This document shows, in pieces, positions 1-6,814 of a stretch of 64,000 bases of DNA; the first letter of the stretch is position 1, and each line of letters opens with the position of its first letter. Both the position numbers and the translations under genes were made by a program. The notes beneath the pieces were generated by a model. The model made no database searches. It was not told where the DNA came from and worked only from the letters and a program-made list of their open reading frames with translations. Source of the stretch: Oscillibacter hominis (GTDB lineage Bacteria > Bacillota > Clostridia > Oscillospirales > Oscillospiraceae); contig NZ_CP060490.1 in assembly GCF_014334055.1 (NCBI RefSeq), positions 1,550,001 to 1,614,000 on the forward strand. Reading direction: 5' to 3'.

Positions 1-1187
1 TCAACCTTTCTCTGGCAGCTGGCGTCACCGGTCAGACCATTGCCCCGCTTTCCTTTATCCTGACCTGCCTGCTGTCCTTGGCGACCGGTACCTCCTGGGG
101 CACCTTCGCTGCCTGCGCCCCCATTTTCCTGTGGCTGAACTACATCCTGGGCGGCAACACCACTCTGGTGCTGGGCGCCATCGCCGGCGGCTCTTGCTTT
201 GGTGATAACATCGGCATGATCTCCGATACCACCGTTCTTTCCTGCGGCATGCAGGACGTCAAGATCATCGACCGTGTGAAGCACCAGGGCCCTTGGTCCA
301 TTCTGTGCATCATCATCACGCTGATCATCACCTTTGCAATGTCCCTCTCCCTGCCCTCCACTCAGGGCAGCCTGGCCGAAGCTCTGGAAAACATTCCTCC
401 TGAGGCGTATGCCGCTTTGGAAGTGGAGCGTCCCGCCGCACTGTCTCTGTTGGAGCAGGTCCAGACCGGCGTTCCCATCTACATGGTCATCCCCTTCATT
501 CTGGTCATCGGCACTGCCTTCACCGGCATGAACACCATGCTGTGCCTTGGCACCGGCATGCTCTCCGCCATGATCCTGGGCACCTTCGCCGGCACCTGCA
601 CCCCCATGACCTGGCTGAACGACATGGTTCTCTCCGCGTTCGGTGAGTCCGGCAGCTGGGCCATCGTCATGATGATGTGGGTCGCGGCCTTCGGCGGCAT
701 CATGAACAGTATGAATGCCTTCGAACCCCTGGCAAAATTGGTCGTCAGGCTGTCCAAGAATGTCCACCATCTGATGGGCTGGTGCGGTATCCTGTGCGTC
801 GTCGGCAACGCCGCCCTGTCTGATGAATCCGCTGAGATCGCTACCTTCTCCCCCATCGTCCGCGGTATTGTTGAGGAGAACGTGGAGGCCACGGAGGAAG
901 AGCAATACAGACTGCGCACCCGTCTGGCTACCTTTACCGATGCCTTGGGTGTGTACGGCTCTGAAATGATCCCCTGGCACTGCTTCCCCGTGTTCTATCT
1001 GGCCATCGCTTCCGCGGTGTTCCCCATCGTTGAGATCAGCGTTTGGGATATCATCGTAAACAACTGGATGTCCATGATCTCTGTGGTCAGTATCCTGGTC
1101 CTCACCTTCACTGGCTTGGATCGCTTTATCCCCCTGTTCAGACTGCCTGATGTAAAGCTGAGAAAAGAAGCCAAGGCAGCCAAGTAA
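1..1187 (+). CDS. nhaC: Na+/H+ antiporter, NhaC family (5' partial)
   Basis: The frame is open from the first bases of the window, so the true start lies upstream. The visible protein, about 395 residues, is a polytopic membrane protein with repeated hydrophobic segments and the NhaC/ion-transporter-superfamily stretch GDNIGMISDTTV, followed by a polar loop. Members exchange cytoplasmic Na+ for external H+, or carry amino acids together with such exchange; the exact substrate cannot be fixed from this part. It ends just before a strong hairpin terminator at 1217-1258 and converges on rplL. Family assignment is firm; specificity is inference. Confidence 0.85.
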   Translation, partial: NLSLAAGVTGQTIAPLSFILTCLLSLATGTSWGTFAACAPIFLWLNYILGGNTTLVLGAIAGGSCFGDNIGMISDTTVLSCGMQDVKIIDRVKHQGPWSILCIIITLIITFAMSLSLPSTQGSLAEALENIPPEAYAALEVERPAALSLLEQVQTGVPIYMVIPFILVIGTAFTGMNTMLCLGTGMLSAMILGTFAGTCTPMTWLNDMVLSAFGESGSWAIVMMMWVAAFGGIMNSMNAFEPLAKLVVRLSKNVHHLMGWCGILCVVGNAALSDESAEIATFSPIVRGIVEENVEATEEEQYRLRTRLATFTDALGVYGSEMIPWHCFPVFYLAIASAVFPIVEISVWDIIVNNWMSMISVVSILVLTFTGLDRFIPLFRLPDVKLRKEAKAAK

Positions 1188-1216
1188 ATCCTGATCAACT
1201 CTGTTTTGCACATAAC

Positions 1217-1258
1217 AAGGGAAGAGGCGCGCCGCATCTGCGGTGCGCCTCTTCCCTT
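1217..1258 (+). terminator. Intrinsic terminator after nhaC
   Basis: A stem of about 19 bp (aagggaagaggcgc... paired with ...gcgcctcttccctt, with one G-U pair) and a four-base loop lies 30 bases after the nhaC stop and ends in a short T run. Confidence 0.75.
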
Positions 1259-1370
1259 TCACCCACCATGAGGACTTCACTCTGAACCGTTTTATCACAT
1301 CGGATCTCAGGCAAGACATCCAAAATCGGCACCCGATGCGGATGATTCCGTGAGAGCACCCATATGCGTA

Positions 1371-1410
1371 AAAAAAGCCCCCAAGGCAAATTTGCCTTGG
1401 GGGCTTTTTT
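1371..1410 (-). terminator. Perfect palindromic terminator after rplL
   Basis: These 40 bases are a perfect palindrome of 20 bp per arm, with A6 and T6 at the two ends, so it can act on either strand. It lies 14 bases after the rplL stop and separates rplJL from whatever formerly followed. Confidence 0.85.
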
Positions 1411-1423
1411 GATAGTTTGCTGC

Positions 1424-1795
1424 TTACTTCAGCTCAACCTTAGCGCCGGCCTCTTCCAGGGTCTTCTTCAGGGTCTCGGCCTCGTCCTTGGAGACAGCTT
1501 CCTTCAGGGTCTTGGGAGCGCCTTCGACAGTAGCCTTGGCCTCAGCCAGGCCCTGGCCGGTGATCTCACGAACAGCCTTGATGACCTTGATCTTGGCAGC
1601 GGCGTCAAAGCCGGTCAGGACAACGTCAAAGTCAGTCTTCTCCTCAGCAGCGGGAGCAGCAGCACCAGCAGCGGGAGCAGCCATGGCAGCGGCGGAAACG
1701 CCGAACTCTTCCTCCAGAGCGTGAACCAGCTCGGACAGTTCCAGGACGGTCAGAGCCTTGATCTCTTCGATCATAGCAGTAACTTTTTCAGACAT
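1424..1795 (-). CDS. rplL: 50S ribosomal protein L7/L12
   Basis: The 123-residue protein has the L7/L12 layout: an N-terminal dimerisation helix region (to about residue 35), an Ala/Pro hinge (about 36-52), and a C-terminal domain containing [20 protein letters not shown], the surface that recruits translation factors to the ribosomal stalk. A GGAGG site precedes ATG. It follows rplJ by 46 bases and shares its promoter and L10 leader. It ends at a strong terminator, so rpoB, the usual downstream neighbour, is not co-transcribed here. Confidence 0.97.
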   Translation of the reverse strand: MSEKVTAMIEEIKALTVLELSELVHALEEEFGVSAAAMAAPAAGAAAPAAEEKTDFDVVLTGFDAAAKIKVIKAVREITGQGLAEAKATVEGAPKTLKEAVSKDEAETLKKTLEEAGAKVELK

Positions 1796-1841
1796 TTGAT
1801 TAGCCTCCTAATAGTAAATTTCAGATTTTGTGTACCGCCGA

Positions 1842-2381
1842 TTATTCAGCAGCAGGAGCAGCCTCTTCGGCTGCGGGAGCGTCCACAGCGCCGTTCTTTT
1901 CGGCGATCTGCTTCAGGACGCAGGCCAGGCCGGAAATGGGGGCCAGCATGGTACCCAGCACCTGGGCCTGCAGGACAGGCAGAGCGGGGATGGAAGCCAG
2001 CCGCTGGATGGTCTCCATGGGGACAACCTTGCCCTCCATGAAGCCGCCCTTGATCTCGAACTTGCCGTCTAACTTCTTGGCAAAGCCGGAGAGGACCCGG
2101 GCGGGAGCCACGGGATCATCGGACAGGGCCAGAGACGTGGTGCCGTTGAGCAGCTCGTCCAGCTCATTGAGGCCAACGTTGTTGAATGCAAAGCGAAGCA
2201 GGGTGTTCTTCACCACGGCGTAATCCACACCGCTTTCACGGCACTCGCTGCGCAGGGCAGTATCCTCTGCAACGTTGATGCCCTTGTAGTCGACGATCAC
2301 GCCGGCCGCGGCTTTCTGCAGCTTTTCAGTCAGATTGGCGACAATGGCTTGCTTCTCACTGAGAACTTTTGCGTTAGGCAT
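1842..2381 (-). CDS. rplJ: 50S ribosomal protein L10
   Basis: The 179-residue protein starts MPNAKVLSEKQ, as usual for L10, which anchors the L7/L12 dimers to 23S rRNA and forms the stalk base. The open frame extends upstream, but that part is the leader RNA; the ATG at 2381 follows GGAGGTG at good distance and matches the family start. The C-terminal tail is Ala/Glu rich (AAEEAAPAAE), as in the L12-binding helix. Expression is expected to be controlled by L10-L12 binding to the leader at 2384-2524. Confidence 0.97.
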   Translation of the reverse strand: MPNAKVLSEKQAIVANLTEKLQKAAAGVIVDYKGINVAEDTALRSECRESGVDYAVVKNTLLRFAFNNVGLNELDELLNGTTSLALSDDPVAPARVLSGFAKKLDGKFEIKGGFMEGKVVPMETIQRLASIPALPVLQAQVLGTMLAPISGLACVLKQIAEKNGAVDAPAAEEAAPAAE

Positions 2382-2383
2382 AC

Positions 2384-2524
2384 TTGTTTTCACCTCCAGA
2401 GATTGATCGGTGCGTTCAAAAAGAAAACCGTCCTCGTGCGCAAAGACACAAGGACGGTGTAGCAATCACTTGCTGTCCTCGGCAGGTCTTATGGGGAACC
2501 CCCTCCTGCTGTCTTTGGAACGCA
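2384..2524 (-). ncRNA. Ribosomal protein L10 leader (rplJL autoregulation)
   Basis: The transcript between the rplJ promoter and the start codon contains the L10-leader signature: a kink-turn-like strand with CCTGCCGAGGA and a G-rich strand, followed by an attenuator hairpin. In Bacillota the L10(L12)4 complex binds this leader and causes premature termination. Assignment is from recognisable motif, position and downstream gene; a covariance search with the Rfam L10_leader model would confirm it. Confidence 0.85.
2427..2458 (-). terminator. Attenuator hairpin within the L10 leader
   Basis: A 12-bp stem (accgtcctYgtg paired with cacRaggacggt) is followed on the minus strand by a T-rich run (ttttctttttg). 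It lies between the protein-binding part of the leader and the rplJ ribosome binding site, as expected for the regulated terminator. Confidence 0.75.
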
Positions 2525-2530
2525 TCACTT

Positions 2531-2558
2531 AGTATATCAAACCGTCAAAATTTGTCAA
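2531..2558 (-). promoter_or_regulatory. Sigma-A promoter of rplJL
   Basis: On the minus strand, TTGACA (2558-2553), a 16-base spacer and TATACT (2536-2531) lie directly upstream of the L10 leader, between rplA and rplJ. Confidence 0.8.
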
Positions 2559-2591
2559 GAGACAATTTTGCGGCAGATACCGCGTGTGGAA

Positions 2592-3281
2592 TTAAACCTT
2601 GGCGGCGTTCATCTTCACGCCGGGGCCCATGGTGGAAGCAGCGACGCAGCTTCTCACATACTGGCCCTTGGCGGAGGCGGGTTTCGCCTTGATGATGGCG
2701 CCCATCAGAGCATTGTAGTTGTCCGTCAGCTTCTCAGGGCCAAAGGACACCTTGCCGATGGGGCAGTGGATGATGTTGGTCTTGTCCAGGCGGTACTCAA
2801 TCTTACCGGCCTTGACCTCCTTCACAGCCTTCGCCACGTCGGGAGCCACGGTTCCGGCCTTGGGGGAAGGCATCAAGCCCTTGGGGCCCAGCACCTTACC
2901 AAGACGGCCCACCACACCCATCATGTCAGGGCTGGCGATGACCACATCAAAATCAAACCAGTTTTCCTTCTGGATTTTCTCCACCAGGTCCATATCGCCC
3001 ACATAGTCGGCGCCGGCCTCGCGGGCGGCGTCAGCCTTGTCGCCCTTGGCGAATACCAGGACGCGGACGGTCTTGCCGGTTCCGTGGGGCAGCACGATGG
3101 CGCCGCGGACCTGCTGGTCGGCGTGACGGGAGTCAACGCCCAACTTCACGTGCAGTTCGACGGTCTCGTCAAACTTGGCGGAAGCGGTCTTACAAATCAA
3201 ACCGAAGCCCTCGGCAGCATCGTACAGGGTGTTCTTGTCGATCTGCTTCGCGCTCTCTTTATACTTCTTGCCTCTAAACAA
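2592..3281 (-). CDS. rplA: 50S ribosomal protein L1
   Basis: The 229-residue protein is full length for L1 and contains the L1 signature region ([19 protein letters not shown], about residues 126-144). L1 forms the mobile stalk at the E site and in many bacteria represses its own operon. The start is TTG at 3281, eight bases after GAGGAGG; the upstream ATG overlapping the Shine-Dalgarno sequence runs into a stop after four codons. It follows rplK by about 100 bases. Confidence 0.96.
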   Translation of the reverse strand: MFRGKKYKESAKQIDKNTLYDAAEGFGLICKTASAKFDETVELHVKLGVDSRHADQQVRGAIVLPHGTGKTVRVLVFAKGDKADAAREAGADYVGDMDLVEKIQKENWFDFDVVIASPDMMGVVGRLGKVLGPKGLMPSPKAGTVAPDVAKAVKEVKAGKIEYRLDKTNIIHCPIGKVSFGPEKLTDNYNALMGAIIKAKPASAKGQYVRSCVAASTMGPGVKMNAAKV

Positions 3282-3384
3282 TGTTACTTCCTCCTCATAG
3301 TGGTTATTCGGAATACTCCTCCCACTGTATGGAACGGCCTAAGCCGCTCAAATATGTGAGTATTTTTGCGGTTGCCGTGACGAA

Positions 3385-3810
3385 TCAGTCGCCCACCACG
3401 ACGCCCATGGAGCGGGCGGTGCCGGCGACCATGCTCATGGCTGCTTCCAGGCTGGCCGCATTCAGGTCCTTCATCTTGAGCTCGGCGATCTTCTGGACGG
3501 AGGCCTTGGAGATGGTAGCCACCTTGGTCTTGTTGGGGACACCGGAGCCGGACTCGATGTTGCACTCCTTCTTGATCAGGACAGCCGCGGGAGGCGTCTT
3601 GGTGATGAAGGAGAAGGAGCGGTCGGCGTAGACCGTGATCACGACGGGGATGATCATACCCATGTCGTTCTTGGTGCGCTCGTTGAACTCCTTGGTAAAA
3701 GCAGCGATGTTGACGCCGTGCTGACCCAGGGCAGGGCCGACGGGGGGCGCGGGAGTTGCCTTGCCCGCGGGGATCTGCAGTTTTACATAACCGGTAATTT
3801 TCTGTGCCAC
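3385..3810 (-). CDS. rplK: 50S ribosomal protein L11
   Basis: Starting at the GTG at 3810, seven bases after AGGAGGTG, the protein is 141 residues, the standard L11 length, and begins [12 protein letters not shown]. The longer open frame upstream has no family similarity. L11 binds the GTPase-associated region of 23S rRNA. The Pro-rich hinge region [20 protein letters not shown] is intact. It lies between nusG and rplA in the conserved order. Confidence 0.97.
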   Translation of the reverse strand: MAQKITGYVKLQIPAGKATPAPPVGPALGQHGVNIAAFTKEFNERTKNDMGMIIPVVITVYADRSFSFITKTPPAAVLIKKECNIESGSGVPNKTKVATISKASVQKIAELKMKDLNAASLEAAMSMVAGTARSMGVVVGD

Positions 3811-3912
3811 GAAGTAGCACCTCCTAATTGAATAATGTGGTGTCGGCCGCTCTGCGGCCGGATTTGGCGGGGCTGGAGCCCCTCCCACTTGGTTTGCCGC
3901 CAGAGCGGCTTG

Positions 3913-4437
3913 TTACTTCTGAGTCTCCACCTGGTCGAGCTCCAGCTCTACCGGTGTCTCTCTGCCGAACATGGACACCACGACCCGGACCTTGTTCTTC
4001 TCCGGCTCGATCTCCTCCACGATCCCCATAAAGCTGGCCAGGGGGCCGTCCACGATCTTCACATGGTCGCCCACATTGTACTTCACGACGATCTCGTGTT
4101 TCTCCATGCCCAGGGCAAGGACCTCTTCCTCGGAAAGAGGGATTGGCTTATTGGCAGAACCGACAAACCCTGTCACACCGCGGACATTGCGCACCAGGTG
4201 CCAGGTCTCGTCGGTCAGAACCATCTTGATCAGCACGTAGCCGGGGAATACCTTCCGCTCCACTTCCTTGCTGGCGCCGGAATCGGAAACCTCGGTGACC
4301 ATCTCCATGGGGATTTCCATTTTCAGGACCATATCCTCCATGCCGCGGCCTTTGACAAACTTCTCGATGCTGGTCTTTACGGCGTTTTCATAGCCGGAAT
4401 AGGTATGCAGCACATACCACTTAGCGCTATCAGCCAT
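3913..4437 (-). CDS. nusG: Transcription termination/antitermination factor NusG
   Basis: The 174-residue protein has the NGN domain (WYVLHTYSGYENAVK from residue 7; FPGYVLIKM near 84) and a C-terminal KOW domain (VGDHVKIVDGPLASFMG). NusG binds RNA polymerase and affects pausing, Rho termination and coupling with translation. It lies 10 bases after secE in the classical secE-nusG pair. Confidence 0.97.
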   Translation of the reverse strand: MADSAKWYVLHTYSGYENAVKTSIEKFVKGRGMEDMVLKMEIPMEMVTEVSDSGASKEVERKVFPGYVLIKMVLTDETWHLVRNVRGVTGFVGSANKPIPLSEEEVLALGMEKHEIVVKYNVGDHVKIVDGPLASFMGIVEEIEPEKNKVRVVVSMFGRETPVELELDQVETQK

Positions 4438-4447
4438 ACCGGTCTCC

Positions 4448-4660
4448 TTAGCCCGCCAGGGCGCCGATCAACAGCTGAATGGCGTTGACGGCCACATAGT
4501 CAAAGACCCAGATGCATACGCCAATCGCCAGAGAACAGAGCAAAACCGTACCGGTGTTCTTCGCCACGGTCTTGCCTTCAGGCCAAACGATCTTCTTCAG
4601 TTCGCTTTTCATCTCGCGGAACCAACGGCCGCGGTCCTTCTTTTTCTTTTCCTCTGCCAT
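4448..4660 (-). CDS. secE: Preprotein translocase subunit SecE
   Basis: This is the short 70-residue SecE: a charged N-terminus (EEKKKKDRGRW), the conserved amphipathic segment with MKSELKKIVWP, and one C-terminal membrane helix. SecE clamps SecY in the translocon. It is located between rpmG and nusG, as in most Bacillota. Confidence 0.95.
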   Translation of the reverse strand: MAEEKKKKDRGRWFREMKSELKKIVWPEGKTVAKNTGTVLLCSLAIGVCIWVFDYVAVNAIQLLIGALAG

Positions 4661-4700
4661 GTTCAGTTTACACGCCCTTTCTCATTCGTCCGTATTTCCA

Positions 4701-4850
4701 TTACTTGGTCTCGGTGTGAAGCGTGTGCTTGCGGCAGAAGGGGCAGTACTTGTTCATCTCCAGACGATCCGGGTCATTCTTCTTGTTCTTCATCGTGTTA
4801 TAGTTTCTCTGCTTGCACTCGTTGCATCTCAAAGTGATCTTAACGCGCAT
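4701..4850 (-). CDS. rpmG: 50S ribosomal protein L33 (zinc type)
   Basis: A 49-codon frame begins [17 protein letters not shown] and ends in HTETK. Two cysteine pairs, CNEC and CPFC, make this the zinc-binding (C+) form. The ATG follows AAGGAGGTG at seven bases. It is the first gene of the rpmG-secE-nusG-rplK-rplA unit, downstream of the promoter at 4993-5021. Confidence 0.96.
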   Translation of the reverse strand: MRVKITLRCNECKQRNYNTMKNKKNDPDRLEMNKYCPFCRKHTLHTETK

Positions 4851-4992
4851 CTAACGGCACCTCCTTATTATTGGGCGATCCGCTTTTCGGGACCGCCGCT
4901 TGCCTCCCTGCTTTGGAAAAAGGAATTTTCTGCCCTGCGTAAAAAGCGAAAAAAGCGCATGACAAAATAGCCCTTTTTCACAGGTAAGTATA

Positions 4993-5021
4993 AGTTTAAC
5001 ACAGGAAAATCATCAGGTCAA
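4993..5021 (-). promoter_or_regulatory. Sigma-A promoter of rpmG-secE-nusG-rplKA
   Basis: Minus strand: TTGACC (5021-5016), a 17-base spacer, TAAACT (4998-4993), leaving a leader of about 135 bases before rpmG. Confidence 0.7.
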
Positions 5022-5154
5022 TAACTTTTTCACTGAAAAACCAATCTTTTCTGCCTCGGTGTTTCATTTTGTGCTCAACCGGGCACATTCTCCGTTTCCA
5101 GGCGGCAGCACACTATAATATGAAATAAAATCCGATCAAACTAAGGAGTATGCT

Positions 5155-5580
5155 ATGCGTATCATGGCCATCGACTACGGCGACGCCCACACCGGAATCG
5201 CCATTTCCGATCCCACCGGTTTTCTGGCCGGCCACACCGACACCATCCACTCCCGGCGTCAGGAACAGGTGGTGGCAGAGGTCTGCGGGCTTTGCCGGGC
5301 CCACGGCGTGGAGGAGCTGGTGCTGGGCCATCCGCTGAATATGGACGGCACCCGCGGACCCCGGGCGGAAAAAGCGGAAGCCATGGCGGAGCTCCTGCGG
5401 CAGTCCACAGGGCTTCCGGTCGTGCTGTGGGATGAGCGGCGCACCACCATCGATGCCCATCAGATTCTCATGGGCGCGGGCAAAAACGCCAAGAAACGGA
5501 AAAAAACCGTGGATGCGGTGGCCGCCGCGCTGATTCTGGAGGGGTATCTCACCTTTAAAAAAAGTCAGGGGGAGCCATGA
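5155..5580 (+). CDS. ruvX: Putative Holliday junction resolvase, YqgF/RuvX family
   Basis: The 141-residue protein has the RNase H-like fold signature of YqgF: AIDYGDAHTGIAISD near the N-terminus, GHPLNMDGTRGPRAEKAE in the middle, LWDERRTT, and DAVAAALIL at the end. Family members process 16S rRNA 3' ends and/or Holliday junctions. ATG follows AAGGAG; a TATAAT at 5114-5119 gives a probable promoter with a weak -35. The last bases overlap the next gene. Confidence 0.9.
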   Translation: MRIMAIDYGDAHTGIAISDPTGFLAGHTDTIHSRRQEQVVAEVCGLCRAHGVEELVLGHPLNMDGTRGPRAEKAEAMAELLRQSTGLPVVLWDERRTTIDAHQILMGAGKNAKKRKKTVDAVAAALILEGYLTFKKSQGEP

Positions 5581-6158
5581 TGACTGCGCCGGAAAAGCTG
5601 TCGGTTCTCTCTCAGGCGGCCCGCCTTTTGGACCGGGAGGGCCTTATTTGGGCGGCTGGAGCCTCCCTGCTCCTCTACAGCCTGGGGATCGTGTCCGATT
5701 TCCACGACGTGGACCTGCTGATCCGAAAGGGGGACGAGGCCGCGGCAGATCAGATTCTATCCTCTCTGGGTCAACCATATCCCCGGAGACCCCAGAAGCC
5801 CTATGCCACGGAGGTCTTTTGTGAATACAACATCCGGGGGCTGGAGATCGATCTGATGTGCAACTTGGCGGTGGAGCACGATTCCGGTTGCTATGTCTAC
5901 TGTTTTGAGGAATCCCATGTGGCTGAGCGCCGCCTCCTGTCCGGCTGCATGATCCCCTTCCCCTATCTGGAGGACTGGTATCTGCTCTACCAGCTCTTCC
6001 CGGACCGGGAGGAAAAGGTGCGTTTGGTGGAGGAGTATCTGGCCGCAGGGCACCTGAACGCCGGGCGCCTGCGCCGCCAGTTGGAGGCATCCCCGATCCC
6101 GCAGCACGTCCAACAGCGCTCGGAGCGTCTGCTGCGCCGCTGTACCGCCGGAACATAA
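5577..6158 (+). CDS. Nucleotidyltransferase-fold protein
   Basis: The 193-residue protein has the pattern WAAGASLLLYSLGIVSDFHD followed by VDLLI (residues about 24-48), the G-S...D-x-D arrangement of the MNT/AbiEii nucleotidyltransferase superfamily; a third acidic residue may be the D in LEIDLMCN. Substrate is unknown. The start codon overlaps the ruvX stop (ATGA), so it is translationally coupled to ruvX, and it ends at a bidirectional terminator. Fold assignment is from motif only. Confidence 0.65.
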   Translation: MMTAPEKLSVLSQAARLLDREGLIWAAGASLLLYSLGIVSDFHDVDLLIRKGDEAAADQILSSLGQPYPRRPQKPYATEVFCEYNIRGLEIDLMCNLAVEHDSGCYVYCFEESHVAERRLLSGCMIPFPYLEDWYLLYQLFPDREEKVRLVEEYLAAGHLNAGRLRRQLEASPIPQHVQQRSERLLRRCTAGT

Positions 6159-6162
6159 AAAA

Positions 6163-6186
6163 GCCGCCTCCCGGCCGGGAGGCGGC
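6163..6186. terminator. Bidirectional terminator between convergent genes
   Basis: A perfect 12-bp inverted repeat (gccgcctcccgg/ccgggaggcggc) with A6 before and T5 shortly after serves the plus-strand gene ending at 6158 and the minus-strand gene ending at 6196. Confidence 0.85.
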
Positions 6187-6195
6187 ACGTTCTTT

Positions 6196-6687
6196 TTATT
6201 CGGGGATATCCCACTCTACAGAGGTGATCACGCCGCCGGTGACTTCGATGAACTCACTTTTGACGATGTGGTCGCTCTTGCCCACACGGATTTCCTGGGA
6301 GCCCACCTCGGAGGTGATGACTGCGGTGTTTGCCACCGTGCCCTCCAGGGAGAAGACCAGGTCCACCTTGCCGTACTCCTCTACCCACTGCCCATCGGCG
6401 GTCATTACGTAGTGGGGCTCCTTCTCCACGCCCACGATGTTCACCGAGCACAGCTCGCCGTTGGACATCACCTGGGAGGGAATATATTTGAGGGCTTCGT
6501 CGTAAACCCGCTCGTCGATCTCCTCGCACTTCACCGTGTACTTGATGCCGATGCGGCTGCTTTCCCCTCCGGAACCCGAGCCCCGGTTGACCAGCTTATA
6601 GCCCACAAACGCCACGACCACAACCAACAGCACGATTACGAGGAAGTCAATGATATTCAATTTCCCGAACAGCTTCTTCTCTTTCAT
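6196..6687 (-). CDS. DUF4330 membrane-anchored protein
   Basis: The 163-residue protein begins with a short cytoplasmic segment (MKEKKLFGKLNIIDF), one hydrophobic helix (about 14-32), then an extracytoplasmic beta-rich domain ending in VEWDIPE. The LFGKLNIIDFLVI start is characteristic of DUF4330, often found near surface polysaccharide genes. Function is unknown. It is divergent from the GT4-CsaB gene, with that gene's promoter in the shared gap, which supports a cell-envelope role. Confidence 0.75.
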   Translation of the reverse strand: MKEKKLFGKLNIIDFLVIVLLVVVVAFVGYKLVNRGSGSGGESSRIGIKYTVKCEEIDERVYDEALKYIPSQVMSNGELCSVNIVGVEKEPHYVMTADGQWVEEYGKVDLVFSLEGTVANTAVITSEVGSQEIRVGKSDHIVKSEFIEVTGGVITSVEWDIPE

Positions 6688-6702
6688 GGCAAACTCCTTT
6701 GC

Positions 6703-6731
6703 TTGACCTTATGGGACAGGCACTGTATAAT
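6703..6731 (+). promoter_or_regulatory. Sigma-A promoter of the GT4-CsaB gene
   Basis: TTGACC, a 17-base spacer and a perfect TATAAT lie about 85 bases before the chosen start codon. Confidence 0.8.
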
Positions 6732-6814
6732 ACTTTCGTTAACTTCGACATTGTACCATGGTTTTTTCATCGGCACAAGTACCATTCTTCATTCTTTACG
6801 ATTCGAGGACAGCT

